Shown here piece by piece: positions 1 to 12,791 of a stretch of DNA of 64,000 nt. Source of the DNA: Pelodictyon luteolum (GTDB lineage Bacteria > Bacteroidota > Chlorobiia > Chlorobiales > Chlorobiaceae). A program made the position numbers and the translations under genes. The notes below the pieces were generated by a model. That model had not been told where the DNA came from, made no database searches, and saw nothing but the letters and a program-made list of their open reading frames with translations. The stretch covers positions 21,001-85,000 of the forward strand of contig DYNE01000004.1 in the NCBI GenBank assembly GCA_020721225.1. The letters are read 5' to 3'. Numbering within the stretch: position 1 is the first letter of the stretch; every line of letters begins with the position of its first letter.

Positions 1-461
<461 letters not shown>

Positions 462-628
462 TCACTCCCGATGCCAACATAATTTTTCCGGAAGAAAAGC
501 CTTGTCACACCCTCCTCCGGCCTCTGTATTTGCGGCTTTGCGTGCGTTCTTTATAAAAAAGATTTATATTCTCAGGTACCACTTTTCTCTCACTCGATCT
601 CTATCGGCACCAACCAAATACACCGCTT

Positions 629-898
629 ATGAGCTGGGGCGTTGAAGATGATAAAAGACGCAGGGATATTCTGGAACTGATGGAAATATCCGCCAGAATC
701 GTCAAGGAAAATCCCAACTATGTCAATGAAGTACAGAAGAGCGCAAACGGCTGCTGGATGGAGCAGATGTACGGGATGCAGCGTTGCGATTTCTGCGACC
801 TGGCATCGGATTGTCCGGTGAGAGAAGAAAATGAATGGCAGGAATATCTGCGGGTAAATAACATTGTTATTGTCAAGGATAACGACAATATTACCTGA
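629..898 (+). CDS. Small Cys-containing protein of unknown function
   Basis: An 89-residue soluble protein that I do not recognise. It starts MSWGVEDDKRRRDILELMEI, has an amphipathic helical N-terminal half, then a cysteine-bearing middle: GCWMEQMYGMQRCDFCDLASDCPV (C42, C53, C56, C62 approximately). The CxxC pair with nearby cysteines could bind zinc or an iron-sulfur cluster, or be redox active; this is inference. No signal peptide or membrane segment is visible. It lies 200 bp upstream of korA on the same strand and diverges from alaS. Codon use looks like its neighbours, and the reading frame is uninterrupted, so I consider it real. Confidence 0.7.
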   Translation: MSWGVEDDKRRRDILELMEISARIVKENPNYVNEVQKSANGCWMEQMYGMQRCDFCDLASDCPVREENEWQEYLRVNNIVIVKDNDNIT

Positions 899-1098
899 AC
901 GGTTTGTTTATCACTCGCAGAAATTTTATATTTAGCGTTTTGCGGAAAACCTGACCAATCACTTTTTTGAAGGGTTTTCCTCCCTCCGTTTATCTATATC
1001 ACCATTTGCCAATAGCATCATCTGAATGAACCCGGCGGCTTCATTGAGGTGGGAATTTTTCGGCTTGTGGTTTTTTAAACAGCATAGAACATGATCGA

Positions 1099-2982
1099 AT
1101 GAGCGACACAACAATCTTAAACAGAGAAGATATGGTAACCGCAAAAAACAGCGTCTCCGTACTTTTTGCCGGCGATTCAGGAGACGGCATGCAGCTTACA
1201 GGCACCCAGTTTGCCAACACCGTTGCAGTTTACGGATCAGACCTTAATACGTTTCCGAACTTTCCATCGGAAATCCGACCTCCTGCAGGAACCGTAGCAG
1301 GCGTATCGGGATTTCAGTTACAGTTCGGCACATCCAGCGTTTATACTCCGGGTGCAAAGTTTGACGTCATGATCGCCATGAATGCCGCTGCATTGAAAGC
1401 GAACCTCGCCAACCTGCATCACGGCGGCATCATCATTACTGACACGGATGGTTTCGATGCCAAAAACCTGAAGCTTTCCGGCTATGGAGAAGAAAACAAT
1501 CCGCTGCGCGACGGAACGCTGAAAGATTACACTGTTTTCGAGATTCCTGTTGTGTCGCTGACCCGTACAGCCCTTGCCGAAACCGGCCTCAGCACCAAGA
1601 ATATCGACCGCTGCAAGAACATGTTCGTGCTCGGCGTCCTCTACTGGCTCTACAGCCTTCCGCTCGAAACCACGATCAAAACGCTGAAAACGAAATTTGC
1701 GAAAAAGCTCGACCTTGCTGAAGCCAACATAAAGGCGGTTACGGCCGGCTACAATTTCGGTGACGAAACCGAAATGTTCTCGCAGCACGGACGGTTCAGC
1801 GTCGCGCCGGCAGACAAGAAACCCGGTCTCTACCGCCGCGTCACCGGCAATGAAGCGTCGGCCATCGGTCTTGCCGCCGCTGCGAAAAAAGCCGGTCTGA
1901 ATCTCTTCCTCGGATCTTACCCCATCACCCCGGCGACGGAAATCCTGCAGACTCTTGCCGGCCTGAAAAAATGGGGTGTCAAGACCTTCCAGGCAGAAGA
2001 CGAAATTGCCGGTGTGCTTTCCAGTATCGGCGCGGCTTATGGCGGCGCTCTTGCTGCAACCAATACTTCCGGCCCCGGTCTGGCACTTAAATCCGAAGGA
2101 CTCGGACTGGCCGTCATTCTTGAAATTCCTCTGGTCATCATCAATGTCATGAGAGGCGGCCCTTCTACAGGCCTGCCGACAAAACCGGAACAGTCCGATC
2201 TTCTTATGGCCATGTACGGACGCCATGGCGATGCACCTATGCCGGTCATAGCCGCGAAATCACCGGTCGATTGCTTCTATGCCGCCTATGAGGCTGCAAA
2301 GATCGCCGTCGAGTACATGACCCCGGTTCTCTGCCTTACAGACGGATATCTGGCGCTCAGCTCCGAACCCATGCTGGTGCCTTCTCCCGATGAGCTTGCT
2401 TCGATCACTCCGGTATTTTCGCCTGCGCGAAAAGCCGATGATCCGCCATACCTTCCTTACAAGCGTGACGATCGTGCCGTGCGCCCATGGGCAAAACCCG
2501 GTACGCCCGGCCTCGAACACCGCATCGGCGGCCTTGAAAAGCAGCATGAAACCGGCAACGTTTCGCACGATCCGGCAAACCATGAGCTGATGACAAAACT
2601 GCGCGCCGAGAAGGTAGCAAGAGTGGCAGACATCATTCCCGACCTTACCATCGACAACGGACCGGAAAACGGCGACGTTCTGGTGCTCGGATGGGGATCG
2701 ACCTACGGAGCAATAAAAAAAGCCGTGGAGCAGGCGCTCGAAGGAGGCTGCAGCGTTGCACATGCTCATCTTCGTTATATCAATCCGTTCCCGAAAAATC
2801 TCGGCGAGGTAATGGGGCATTACAAAAAAGTGCTGATTCCCGAAAACAACTGCGGTCAGCTGCTCTCCATGATCAGGGATAAATTCCTTATCGAGCCTGT
2901 CGGATTCAGCAAGGTCCAGGGCCTGCCGTTCAACGAAATGGAAATCGAAGCAAAAATCACCGATATCTTAAAGGAGCTTTAA
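1099..2982 (+). CDS. korA: 2-oxoglutarate:ferredoxin oxidoreductase, fused gamma/alpha subunit
   Basis: Together with KorB it interconverts succinyl-CoA + CO2 + reduced ferredoxin and 2-oxoglutarate. In green sulfur bacteria this runs in the carboxylating direction of the reductive TCA cycle. The 627-residue chain has the gamma domain first (about residues 18-225, starting [19 protein letters not shown]) and the alpha (pyrimidine-binding) domain after it (about 250-430, with [22 protein letters not shown] and [17 protein letters not shown]), then a C-terminal alpha-domain extension to the end. This gamma-alpha fusion order is usual for KorA-type enzymes. The ATG at 1099 is chosen because it leads directly into the gamma domain. 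korB follows after 3 bp, so the two are co-translated. Substrate (2-oxoglutarate rather than another 2-oxoacid) is inferred from lineage and subunit layout. Confidence 0.93.
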   Translation: MSDTTILNREDMVTAKNSVSVLFAGDSGDGMQLTGTQFANTVAVYGSDLNTFPNFPSEIRPPAGTVAGVSGFQLQFGTSSVYTPGAKFDVMIAMNAAALKANLANLHHGGIIITDTDGFDAKNLKLSGYGEENNPLRDGTLKDYTVFEIPVVSLTRTALAETGLSTKNIDRCKNMFVLGVLYWLYSLPLETTIKTLKTKFAKKLDLAEANIKAVTAGYNFGDETEMFSQHGRFSVAPADKKPGLYRRVTGNEASAIGLAAAAKKAGLNLFLGSYPITPATEILQTLAGLKKWGVKTFQAEDEIAGVLSSIGAAYGGALAATNTSGPGLALKSEGLGLAVILEIPLVIINVMRGGPSTGLPTKPEQSDLLMAMYGRHGDAPMPVIAAKSPVDCFYAAYEAAKIAVEYMTPVLCLTDGYLALSSEPMLVPSPDELASITPVFSPARKADDPPYLPYKRDDRAVRPWAKPGTPGLEHRIGGLEKQHETGNVSHDPANHELMTKLRAEKVARVADIIPDLTIDNGPENGDVLVLGWGSTYGAIKKAVEQALEGGCSVAHAHLRYINPFPKNLGEVMGHYKKVLIPENNCGQLLSMIRDKFLIEPVGFSKVQGLPFNEMEIEAKITDILKEL

Positions 2983-2985
2983 ATC

Positions 2986-4014
2986 ATGACCGATACACTC
3001 GCCCAACTGACTGCAAAGGATTTCACATCAAACCAGGAGCCGAAATGGTGCCCGGGATGCGGCGATTTCGCAGTCCTGCAGCAACTGAAAAACGCCATGG
3101 CCGACCTCGGACTGAAAACTGAAGAAGTTGTCGTGGTTTCAGGTATCGGCTGCTCTTCGAGACTTCCGTACTATATTGCCACCTATGGTGTCCACGGCAT
3201 ACATGGACGAGCGCTTGCCATGGCGTCGGGGCTGAAAACAGCACGCCCGGAACTCAGCGTATGGGTCGGCACGGGCGATGGCGACGCACTCTCCATCGGG
3301 GGCAACCATTACATCCATACGGTAAGAAGAAATCTCGATTTGAATGTCATTTTGTTCAATAACGAGATTTATGGCCTTACCAAAGGACAGTACTCTCCTA
3401 CATCGAAAGTCGGACTGAGAACGGTCACGTCGCCAAACGGCGTTGTGGATCACCCGATCAACACCGCAGCTCTGACGCTTGGAGCAGGAGGAACCTTCTT
3501 CGCAAGGGTTATGGACCGTGACGGAAAAATCATGCGCGAGATTTTCAAACGGGCAGCAGAACATAAGGGAACCTCATTGGTCGAGATCTACCAGAACTGC
3601 CCCATTTTCAACGACGGGGCATTCGAGCCCTTTACCGACAAGGATCGGAAAGCTGATACCACCCTCTACCTCGAACAGGGAAAACCGCTGGTTTTCGGCA
3701 AAAATAACGATAAAGGCATCAGGCTGGACGGCTTTACCCCGGTAATTGTCGATCTCGGCGATAGTTCCGTATCGCAAGACGATCTCTGGATACACGATGA
3801 GAAAGATTTCATCAAGGCCAATATGCTTGCGCGATTCTTTGACGATCCTGACGCTTCCGAGGATTTTCTTCCGAGGCCCTTCGGCATCTTCTACGTGGAA
3901 GATCGCTATACCTACGAATCCGCCCTCAGTGCGCAGATCGAGAAAGCCCAGGAGAACGGCGAGGGAACGCTCGAGGAGCTTCTTGCCGGCAGCAACACCT
4001 GGACTATCGGATAA
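2986..4014 (+). CDS. korB: 2-oxoglutarate:ferredoxin oxidoreductase, beta (TPP-binding) subunit
   Basis: Carries the thiamine diphosphate and the [4Fe-4S] cluster of the enzyme. In the 342-residue protein CPGCGD at 22-27 supplies two cluster cysteines; C56 (GIGCSSR) and C205 (YQNCPIF) are spaced as expected for the other two. The TPP motif is [12 protein letters not shown] (95-106) running to NNEIYG (125-130). No separate ferredoxin domain is present, as is normal for the short two-subunit type. The start lies 3 bp after the korA stop. A strong hairpin follows the stop, so korAB is probably a complete two-gene operon. Confidence 0.94.
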   Translation: MTDTLAQLTAKDFTSNQEPKWCPGCGDFAVLQQLKNAMADLGLKTEEVVVVSGIGCSSRLPYYIATYGVHGIHGRALAMASGLKTARPELSVWVGTGDGDALSIGGNHYIHTVRRNLDLNVILFNNEIYGLTKGQYSPTSKVGLRTVTSPNGVVDHPINTAALTLGAGGTFFARVMDRDGKIMREIFKRAAEHKGTSLVEIYQNCPIFNDGAFEPFTDKDRKADTTLYLEQGKPLVFGKNNDKGIRLDGFTPVIVDLGDSSVSQDDLWIHDEKDFIKANMLARFFDDPDASEDFLPRPFGIFYVEDRYTYESALSAQIEKAQENGEGTLEELLAGSNTWTIG

Positions 4015-4043
4015 GTCGGATCGTTCCGTACAGTGAGTTATCA

Positions 4044-4080
4044 AAAAGAAAAGCCGGCATTAACCGCCGGCTTTTCTTTT
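4044..4080. terminator. Bidirectional terminator between korB and accA
   Basis: Perfect 15-bp inverted repeat: left arm 4044-4058, right arm 4066-4080, 7-nt loop. The core is GCCGGC and the outer stem is A-rich on one side and T-rich on the other, so either strand gives a GC hairpin with a U-run. It lies between convergent korB and accA. Confidence 0.88.
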
Positions 4081-4127
4081 ATGCTTCCGAAACTCCGGGA
4101 ATGGACAAAAAAAACGTCCCGCACAGA

Positions 4128-5129
4128 CTACTCAGCCCATACTCCCATGCCGGAGAATTTCTCTACCCTCTCCCTGACCAGAACATCCGACTCTTTCGAC
4201 ATGAGATCGCGCAACTCCCCGACAAGCATCTCCTTGAGCGTCCCGGCCATGGCTTCAGGTTCCGTATGGGCCCCGCCAAGCGGTTCCGGTACGATCCTGT
4301 CGATAATACCCTGACGAAGCAGGTCGTCCGCAGTCAGTTTCAGGGCTTCTGCCGCCTGCTCCTTGTAGTTCCAGCTTCTCCAGAGAATCGAGGAACAGCT
4401 TTCAGGAGAAATAACCGAGTACCAGCTGTTTTCGGCCATGAATACCCTGTCGCCTACTCCGATACCGATAGCTCCTCCGCTCGCCCCTTCTCCGATGATA
4501 ACACAGATAATCGGCACACTCAGACGGGCCATTTCAAAAAGGTTTCGGGCAATGGCTTCCGCCTGGCCCCGCTCCTCGGCTTCAATACCGGGAAAGGCGC
4601 CTGGAGTATCGATCAGCGTTATGACCGGCTTGCGAAACTTTTCGGCAAGTTTCATGAGACGAAGCGCCTTGCGGTACCCTTCCGGCTGGGCCATTCCGAA
4701 GTTCCGGTAGAGATTGGACTTTGTATCGCGTCCCTTCTGATGGCCGATCATCATGACGGTCTGTGAAAACCCCGTGGCACTCTCCTCAAGACGGGCAAAG
4801 CCGCCGACAATGGCCTTGTCATCCTTGAAATGGCGGTCGCCGGAAAGTTCGACAAAAACTCTGGTCATCATGTAGATATAGTCAAGCGTATAGGGACGTT
4901 CCGGATGGCGTGCGAGCTGTACCTTCTGCCAGCGTGTAAGATTTTTATAGATCGATCTCCTGAGCGCATCGACCTTCTGCTCAAGCAGCACTATGTCGCG
5001 ATGAAGCATATCGGCATCCTGCTGATCCTGCTCTCTTGCTCTGCCTCTGAGACAGACCCGCATCTCGTCAAGCTTCGCCTCAAGCTCAAAAAGGGGTTTT
5101 TCAAAATCAAGAATGACCTTGCCTGCCAT
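4128..5129 (-). CDS. accA: Acetyl-CoA carboxylase carboxyltransferase subunit alpha
   Basis: Transfers the carboxyl group from carboxybiotin to acetyl-CoA together with AccD, the first committed step of fatty-acid synthesis. The 333-residue chain has the AccA landmarks: [11 protein letters not shown] (about 94-104), [29 protein letters not shown], then the crotonase-fold core with [50 protein letters not shown] and [10 protein letters not shown]. Length is near the family norm (~320). It is alone here: accB and accC are on the other strand at 6.3 kb and accD is not in the window. The HU gene lies upstream on the same strand, separated by a terminator. Confidence 0.96.
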   Translation of the reverse strand: MAGKVILDFEKPLFELEAKLDEMRVCLRGRAREQDQQDADMLHRDIVLLEQKVDALRRSIYKNLTRWQKVQLARHPERPYTLDYIYMMTRVFVELSGDRHFKDDKAIVGGFARLEESATGFSQTVMMIGHQKGRDTKSNLYRNFGMAQPEGYRKALRLMKLAEKFRKPVITLIDTPGAFPGIEAEERGQAEAIARNLFEMARLSVPIICVIIGEGASGGAIGIGVGDRVFMAENSWYSVISPESCSSILWRSWNYKEQAAEALKLTADDLLRQGIIDRIVPEPLGGAHTEPEAMAGTLKEMLVGELRDLMSKESDVLVRERVEKFSGMGVWAE

Positions 5130-5154
5130 AACAAATTAATTGTATTGATAAAAA

Positions 5155-5186
5155 AAGTCCATCACGCCGAGGCATATGATGGACTT
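5155..5186 (-). terminator. Terminator after the HU gene
   Basis: A 10-bp inverted repeat (5155-5164 and 5177-5186, 12-nt loop). Read on the minus strand the right-hand arm comes first and the hairpin is followed by a run of T (5149-5156 is A on the plus strand). It sits between the HU stop and the accA start, so accA likely has its own promoter or relies on read-through. Confidence 0.75.
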
Positions 5187-5218
5187 CTCTGTGAAAGCTG
5201 AACTACTGAACGTTCAGG

Positions 5219-5494
5219 TCAGGCACCGACCTCGTCTTTGAGAGCTTTGCCCGGCTTGAATTTGACAACTTTCTTTGCCGCGATGGTAATGGTTTCACCT
5301 GTCTGAGGGTTTCTCCCCTGTCGCTCTGCCCTCTCTCCGGTTGTGAAGGTTCCGAATCCAACCAGCGTCACATCGTCACCATCTTTCAATGATGTGGTTA
5401 CAACATTAATGAAAGCATTTACTGCTCGCTCTGCGTCGGCTTTTGTCAATCCTGCCTGTGTGGCTATTTTCTCTACTAACTCCGCTTTTGACAT
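5219..5494 (-). CDS. HU-family DNA-binding protein
   Basis: A 91-residue histone-like protein that bends and compacts DNA as a dimer. It starts [20 protein letters not shown] and contains VTLVGFGTF and the beta-arm tip GRNPQTGE, with FKPGKAL near the end; this is the full HU fold. Only one of the HU/IHF-type genes is visible, so I do not assign a specific symbol. It is divergent from efp across about 200 bp. Confidence 0.95.
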   Translation of the reverse strand: MSKAELVEKIATQAGLTKADAERAVNAFINVVTTSLKDGDDVTLVGFGTFTTGERAERQGRNPQTGETITIAAKKVVKFKPGKALKDEVGA

Positions 5495-5692
5495 ATGACA
5501 TGTTGTTATTGTTGAAGTAAAATCAGCTTTTTTTTCAGAGCTACTAATTGAGTGAATTTAAACAGTACCCGAGAAAGATGCAATGACTTTTTCAGCAATC
5601 ATCGCTATTACTGAGCGATGGTTTGAATTCGTGCCTGTGCGATGTTATATTTGGTGTTCATCTTATAAACCGTAATCTTGTCCAGGCAGCTT

Positions 5693-6259
5693 ATGACGTC
5701 CATCAGCAACGTGTCGAAAGGCTCTATAATTCGTTTCAAAGGAGAACCTCATATCATTGAAAGCCTTGTTCACCGTACCCCGGGAAATCTTCGCGCATTC
5801 TATCAGGCTAACATGAAAAATCTGAAAACCGGAAGAAATGTTGAGTACCGGTTCAGCGCATCGGAATCGGTCGATCTTATAGTCACCGAACGGAAACAGT
5901 ATCAATACCTCTACCGCGACGGGAACGACTATGTGATGATGGACAACGACACCTTCGATCAGATCAATGTTCAGGAACTCTCCATCGGCCCGTCAGCCCG
6001 ATTCCTTAAAGACGGCATCAACGTGACCATCATCTTTTCGGATGACGGATCGATACTTGACGTTGAACTCCCGACATTCGTTGAAGTAGAAGTAATGGAA
6101 ACAAGCCCCGCCACAAAAGACGATCGCGCAACCAGCGGAACGAAACCGGCAACGGTTGAAACCGGCGCGGAGGTCAGTGTACCGATGTTCATCCAGTGCG
6201 GCAGTGTTATCCGTGTCGATACCCGTACCGGAGAGTATATAGAGCGCGTCAAAAAATAG
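5693..6259 (+). CDS. efp: Translation elongation factor P
   Basis: Binds the ribosome E-site region and relieves stalling at polyproline stretches. I start at the ATG at 5693 (188 residues, [20 protein letters not shown]); an in-frame TTG at 5678 would add five residues with no homology reason. Three beta-barrel domains fill the length. The domain I loop that reaches the peptidyl-transferase centre reads RTPGNLRAF, so the tip residue is Asn32, where many EF-Ps have a modified Lys or an Arg. C-terminal landmarks are [21 protein letters not shown] and the end GEYIERVKK. accB follows after 36 bp, probably in one transcript. efp next to accB-accC is a common bacterial arrangement. Confidence 0.96.
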   Translation: MTSISNVSKGSIIRFKGEPHIIESLVHRTPGNLRAFYQANMKNLKTGRNVEYRFSASESVDLIVTERKQYQYLYRDGNDYVMMDNDTFDQINVQELSIGPSARFLKDGINVTIIFSDDGSILDVELPTFVEVEVMETSPATKDDRATSGTKPATVETGAEVSVPMFIQCGSVIRVDTRTGEYIERVKK

Positions 6260-6295
6260 TCTACCCGAGTGTTTAACCTCTAAGGATACATCACC

Positions 6296-6787
6296 ATGAA
6301 CCTGAATGAAATCAAACAGCTTATTGAGATCGTCAATAGCTCTGACCTGCAGGAAACCATTATTGAGGAAGGCTCCTTTAAAATCATCCTTCGTCGCTTC
6401 AGCACCGGGACAGCAATCCAGATACAGCCAGCTGCTGCCGCTCCTGCGGTACAACCGTCACTTGCAACATCTCCTGCCCAGCCGGTAGTTTCTTCCGGTA
6501 CAGCAACAGGCTCTGCTTCTTCAGCACAGCCGACAGAAACGGCTACCGGGCTGATCGATATCTGTTCACCGATTGTGGGAACCTTCTACAAGTCTCCGTC
6601 TCCTGACTCGCCTCCGTTTGTGAGCGTTAACGACACGTTCGGGAAAGGCGATGTCCTCTGCATTATAGAAGCCATGAAACTGATGAATGAAATTGAAGCT
6701 GAAATTTCAGGCACAATCGTTGAGATTCTTGTTGAAAACGGCCAACCGGTCGAATACGACCAGCCGTTGTTCCGTATCAAACCGTAA
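6296..6787 (+). CDS. accB: Biotin carboxyl carrier protein of acetyl-CoA carboxylase
   Basis: Carries biotin between the AccC and AccAD active sites. In 163 residues: a helical N-terminus (1-40), an Ala/Pro/Ser-rich flexible linker (about 41-85), and the biotinyl domain (86-163) with the target lysine K128 in EAMKLMNE. The domain keeps the thumb-like insert ([22 protein letters not shown]) that marks acetyl-CoA carboxylase BCCPs. It sits between efp and accC with 21 bp to the accC start. Confidence 0.96.
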   Translation: MNLNEIKQLIEIVNSSDLQETIIEEGSFKIILRRFSTGTAIQIQPAAAAPAVQPSLATSPAQPVVSSGTATGSASSAQPTETATGLIDICSPIVGTFYKSPSPDSPPFVSVNDTFGKGDVLCIIEAMKLMNEIEAEISGTIVEILVENGQPVEYDQPLFRIKP

Positions 6788-6808
6788 CTCTTTCATTATC
6801 AGTCTATC

Positions 6809-8152
<1,344 letters not shown>

Positions 8153-8161
8153 CAGACACGA

Positions 8162-8192
8162 AAAAAGGGAGATGCCATGCATCTCTCTTTTT
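8162..8192. terminator. Bidirectional terminator between accC and rpoC
   Basis: A 14-bp inverted repeat with one wobble (8162-8175 and 8179-8192, 3-nt loop), A-run on the left and T-run on the right. It serves accC on the plus strand and rpoC (with the whole secE-rpoC unit) on the minus strand. Confidence 0.82.
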
Positions 8193-8230
8193 ATTGTAAC
8201 GACTCTCATCCGAATGTATCGGAACCAATC

Positions 8231-11200
8231 TCAGGTTCCGGGTTCTTCGAGCTCTTTATCGGGTATAGTAACCTGCTCTGCAACTACAACCGGCTTCTGC
8301 GTATCACCAGTCAGCTTGATGGTTCGATAACGTTTCAAGCCTGTTCCGGCAGGAATTAGCTTGCCGACAATGACATTTTCCTTGAGACCAAGAAGGTTGT
8401 CGATCTTTCCGGCAACAGCGGCATCGGTCAGCACTTTCGTGGTTTCCTGGAACGATGCTGCGGATATAACACTCTCCGTCTGCAGAGCCGCACTGGTAAT
8501 ACCAAGCAGCACCGGATGCGAAGTCGCCTGAAGCGTAGGCTCGATAACGACAAGTTTCTTGCTGTTTTTGCGCAATTCACGATTCAGTTTGGCGATATCC
8601 CGCGTCTTGCAGAGCTGCCCATCCTGTATTCTTGCCGGTGCATCACCTTTGTCTGTAACCCTGACCTTTTCCGCAATACTTTCGTTTGCTTCGATAAAGG
8701 CACTTCTGTCTATAAGGTCTCCCGGAAGAAGCTCGGTATCTCCAGGTTCTTCGACGCGAACTTTCTGCAGCATCTGACGGACAATCACTTCAAGATGCTT
8801 GTCATTGATTTCAACGCCGGCATTGATCTGGTACACCTTCTGTATCTCGTTAACCAGATACTGCTGCACAGCATTTGGGCCCTGAATACGAAGAATATCC
8901 TGTGGCGAAACGGCACCATCGGTCATCGGATCACCAGCCTTTACCTCATCGCCTTCGTTAGCCAGCACATGTTTACCGACCTGTACATAATAAATTTTTT
9001 CTTCTCCGAAATCGTTCTTGACCTTTATCTCCTTGCTGCTCCTGCGCTGTGAACCGAAACTCACATAACCGTCAATCTCGGAAACGATAGCCGGATCGGA
9101 AGGAATGCGGGCTTCAAACAGCTCGGTTACCTTCGGAAGACCTGCCGTAATATCACCCCCGACTCGATCGAGGTTTCTTGGAACCTTGGCGATGATATCG
9201 CCCGGCAGAACCTTCTGGCCGTCCTCTACATAGAGGTTCGATTTGATCGGCACCGGGTAGGTTTTCCTGATCTCGCCGCTGGCATCTATAATCATGATCC
9301 TTGGCTCCCTTGTCTCGTTGGCACGGAGCTTCGAACGCCAGTTGATGATGGTATGCTGGGCAAAACCGGTCTGCGGATCGACCTCTTCCTTGTAGGTGAC
9401 GCCTTTTTCGATATCGGCAAATCTCACCGAACCCGGTGTTTCGGCAATGATCTGGGTGCTGTTGGGCTCGCTGCTGAAAAGCACCTGGTCTTTTCTTACA
9501 GCAGTTCCGTGACTGCAGTGGAGATGGGCACCGTGCGGTATCACATATCGTTTGAGAACCTTGCCGGATTCAGGATCGACAATATTGATTTTGCCGTTCT
9601 TCTGAATCACAATCGTACGAAGATCTTCAACCCCGTCCTCATTGATGCTGCTGTGCTCAACGGTTTTGACATCTTCGAATTCAAGAACACCTTCATTGAA
9701 GGCCTTGGTCTCGGTTTCGGAAATACCGCCCTGAGCCGTACCTCCCTGGTGGAAGGTACGAAGCGTCAACTGCGTACCAGGTTCACCGATCGACTGTGCG
9801 GCAATCACACCTACAGCCTCGCCGATTTCAACAAGTTTATGAACAGAGAGGTTGGTGCCGTAGCATTTCGAACAGATACCGACTTTGGACTCGCAGGTGA
9901 GAACCGAACGGATTTCAGCCTCCTCGACCCCGGCGGTATCCTGAACAAGATCGGCAAGTTCATCGGTAATGATCTCTCCGGCCTTTACGACGACATTGTT
10001 GTTGAGGGTATCGTATATGTCTCTGGCTGCTACGCGGCCTCTGATCTTTTCACGAAACTTTATCTGACCGCTGGTCTCCTCTTCGATATTACGATACACA
10101 TGCAGACCTCTGGTAGTCCCGCAGTCATCGATGGTGACAATCACATCCTGGGCCACATCGTGCAGTCTTCTGGTCAGATAACCGGCATCCGCCGTTTTCA
10201 GCGAGGTATCGGAAAGACCTTTACGGGCACCGTGCGTGGAAATAAAATACTCGAGCACCGTCAACCCTTCCTTCAGGTTCGAAATAATCGGGTTTTCGAT
10301 AATTTCACCCGGCTGACCCGACATAGACTTCTGGGGACGGGCAATAAGACCCCTCATTCCGGTCAGCTGGCGCACCTGCTCTCTCGAACCTCGGGCGCCG
10401 GAATCAAGCATCATATAGAGCGGATTGAAACCCTCTCTGTCTTTTTTCAGTTTCTGATAGGATTCCTCGGCTACGATGTTCGAGGTTTTCTGCCATACAT
10501 CGACAATCTGGTTGTACCGCTCGTTATCGGTAAGCGTTCCGCGATTGTACTCCTTGACGACCTTGGTGCTGTCCTTCTGTGCGCTCTTGATGTGTCTGAC
10601 CTTTGTTTCGGGAACGATGGCGTCCGAAAGGCCGACGGAAAGTCCACCTTTCATGGCGTAATGGAAGCCGACCTCCTTGATATTGTCGAGGAATTTTGCC
10701 GTTTCGACATTACCGACTTCACTGCTCAGACGGCCGATAAGCTCTTTGGCGACCTTCTTGTCGATAACCCTGTTGATGAAACCGATGGACTCGGGAACAT
10801 GCTGATTGAAAATAACCCTGCCGACCGTGGTCAGCACCATTTTCTTCTGTTCGAGCTGTGAACGGAGCCATCCATATTTTTCGGTTTTTTCATCGATGAC
10901 TGTCTCAAGCACGCGAAGAGGATCGAATTTCTGATCGACGGGGCCGTTGAAACAGACGAAAATCTGGGCATGGAGACCGACACGCTGTTCGTTATATGCA
11001 ATGAGAACATCTTCGGAATCATAGAATATGCGACCTTCGCCCTCTTCTCCCGAACGTGATTTTGTCAGATAGTACATGCCGAGAACCATGTCCTGTGAAG
11101 GTACGGTCACCGGTTTACCGGACTGGGGAAGAATGAGGTTATGCGACGAAAGCATCAGAAGCGACGCCTCAAGCTGGGCTTCCTGTGAAAGCGGAACGTG

Positions 11201-12721
11201 TACCGCCATCTGATCGCCATCAAAGTCAGCATTGAAAGCCGTACAGACCAGTGGATGAATCTGGATGGCCTTTCCTTCGATCAGTACCGGCTGGAAAGCC
11301 TGGATACCGAGACGATGAAGGGTCGGCGCACGGTTCAGAAGCACAGGTCGACCGTCGATAACCTTCTCGAGTACATCCCATACAATGGGATCTTTCTTGT
11401 CAATAAGCTTTTTTGCCGACTTGACGGATTTGGCTATGCCTCGCTCGACAAGACGGCGGATCACAAACGGCTGAAACAGCTCGATAGCCATGCTTTTCGG
11501 AAGACCGCACTCATGCAGTTTCAGCTCAGGACCGACAACGATTACCGAACGGCCTGAGTAGTCAACCCTTTTACCGAGCAGATTCTGACGAAAGCGGCCC
11601 TGTTTGCCCTTGAGAGCATCGGAGAGAGACTTCAGTGGTCTGTTCGACTCACCGGTCTTGACCGCATTTGCCTTGCGTGAGTTATCGAACAGTGCATCCA
11701 CAGCCTCCTGCAGCATCCGCTTTTCGTTACGCAGAATGACCTCCGGAGCACGGATATCGATCAGTTTTTTCAGTCGATTGTTGCGGATAATGACCCTGCG
11801 ATAAAGATCGTTGAGATCGGATGTCGCAAACCGTCCTCCTTCAAGCGGCACAAGCGGCCTGAGCTCTGGGGGAATAACCGGCACAACCTCCATAACCATA
11901 TACTCCGGCTTGTTGCCTTCGTAAACATAGGGCTCGGGAATATCGTCTTCAGGAAAAAGTCCTCCTGGTTTTTTGCGCATCTTTTTCTGCGGTTCATAGC
12001 TTTTCCTGAACGATTCGACAACCTTGAGCCGTTTCAGCGCGTCAGCGCGCTTCTGCTCGGAACTGCTCTCCCTGAGCACTTTCCTGAGGGTTATGGCGGT
12101 CTCGTTCAGATCGATGCTTTTGAGAAGCATATGAATGGCTTCGCCGCCCATTTTTGCGACAAACTTCGCCGAATCGGTATCGTCAAGATCCTGATTATCC
12201 TCATATTCGGTAATGATCTGAAAATACTGCTCCTCGGTCAACCGGTCGAGCTTCTTGATACCCTGCTTTTCTCCAGGCTCACCGGGATTGATGACCACAT
12301 AAACTTCATAATAGATGATGCGCTCAAGTTCCTTTGTCGAAAGATCGAGCAACGCCCCTATTTTGCTGGGAACCGAACGGAAAAACCAGGTATGCACAAC
12401 AGGAACCGCAAGGGATATATGACCCATGCGCTCCCGACGGACACTCTTTGTGGTAACTTCCACACCGCAGCGGTCACAAATGATGCCTTTGTAACGGACT
12501 CGTTTGTATTTCCCGCAGTAACACTCCCAATCCTTGGTAGGTCCGAATATTTTTTCGCACATCAAGCCGTCGCGTTCAGGCTTGAAAGTACGATAATTGA
12601 TGGTCTCCGGCTTGAGCACCTCGCCCCTTGAATGGGCGAGAATGCTTTCAGGAGATGCTATACTGAATTTTATCTTTGAAAAATCACCTTTTAACGGTGA
12701 TGCTCCCTGTGAAAAAATCAT
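8231..12721 (-). CDS. rpoC: RNA polymerase beta' subunit
   Basis: Largest catalytic subunit of RNA polymerase. In 1496 residues: an N-terminal zinc site CYC...CDRC (C67, C69, C82, C85), the bridge to the active centre [13 protein letters not shown], the catalytic Mg-binding loop NADFDGDQM (497-505), the trigger-loop region [18 protein letters not shown], and a second cysteine cluster [13 protein letters not shown]. It is somewhat longer than the E. coli protein (1407), mostly in the C-terminal third. It is the last gene of the long minus-strand unit, 70 bp after rpoB. An open frame of 502 codons on the opposite strand (9353-10861) is an antisense artefact. Confidence 0.98.
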   Translation of the reverse strand: MIFSQGASPLKGDFSKIKFSIASPESILAHSRGEVLKPETINYRTFKPERDGLMCEKIFGPTKDWECYCGKYKRVRYKGIICDRCGVEVTTKSVRRERMGHISLAVPVVHTWFFRSVPSKIGALLDLSTKELERIIYYEVYVVINPGEPGEKQGIKKLDRLTEEQYFQIITEYEDNQDLDDTDSAKFVAKMGGEAIHMLLKSIDLNETAITLRKVLRESSSEQKRADALKRLKVVESFRKSYEPQKKMRKKPGGLFPEDDIPEPYVYEGNKPEYMVMEVVPVIPPELRPLVPLEGGRFATSDLNDLYRRVIIRNNRLKKLIDIRAPEVILRNEKRMLQEAVDALFDNSRKANAVKTGESNRPLKSLSDALKGKQGRFRQNLLGKRVDYSGRSVIVVGPELKLHECGLPKSMAIELFQPFVIRRLVERGIAKSVKSAKKLIDKKDPIVWDVLEKVIDGRPVLLNRAPTLHRLGIQAFQPVLIEGKAIQIHPLVCTAFNADFDGDQMAVHVPLSQEAQLEASLLMLSSHNLILPQSGKPVTVPSQDMVLGMYYLTKSRSGEEGEGRIFYDSEDVLIAYNEQRVGLHAQIFVCFNGPVDQKFDPLRVLETVIDEKTEKYGWLRSQLEQKKMVLTTVGRVIFNQHVPESIGFINRVIDKKVAKELIGRLSSEVGNVETAKFLDNIKEVGFHYAMKGGLSVGLSDAIVPETKVRHIKSAQKDSTKVVKEYNRGTLTDNERYNQIVDVWQKTSNIVAEESYQKLKKDREGFNPLYMMLDSGARGSREQVRQLTGMRGLIARPQKSMSGQPGEIIENPIISNLKEGLTVLEYFISTHGARKGLSDTSLKTADAGYLTRRLHDVAQDVIVTIDDCGTTRGLHVYRNIEEETSGQIKFREKIRGRVAARDIYDTLNNNVVVKAGEIITDELADLVQDTAGVEEAEIRSVLTCESKVGICSKCYGTNLSVHKLVEIGEAVGVIAAQSIGEPGTQLTLRTFHQGGTAQGGISETETKAFNEGVLEFEDVKTVEHSSINEDGVEDLRTIVIQKNGKINIVDPESGKVLKRYVIPHGAHLHCSHGTAVRKDQVLFSSEPNSTQIIAETPGSVRFADIEKGVTYKEEVDPQTGFAQHTIINWRSKLRANETREPRIMIIDASGEIRKTYPVPIKSNLYVEDGQKVLPGDIIAKVPRNLDRVGGDITAGLPKVTELFEARIPSDPAIVSEIDGYVSFGSQRRSSKEIKVKNDFGEEKIYYVQVGKHVLANEGDEVKAGDPMTDGAVSPQDILRIQGPNAVQQYLVNEIQKVYQINAGVEINDKHLEVIVRQMLQKVRVEEPGDTELLPGDLIDRSAFIEANESIAEKVRVTDKGDAPARIQDGQLCKTRDIAKLNRELRKNSKKLVVIEPTLQATSHPVLLGITSAALQTESVISAASFQETTKVLTDAAVAGKIDNLLGLKENVIVGKLIPAGTGLKRYRTIKLTGDTQKPVVVAEQVTIPDKELEEPGT

Positions 12722-12791
12722 AGTCTTAATATCCTCTTTAAACGACCGTTTTTAAATCCCTTGAATGATCTTCTCCGTTAAAGCAGCACTA

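Noticed and set aside
9353..10861. Open frame of 502 codons on the plus strand
   Set aside because: Antisense to rpoC, with no domain character. The long codon-biased gene leaves an open antisense frame.
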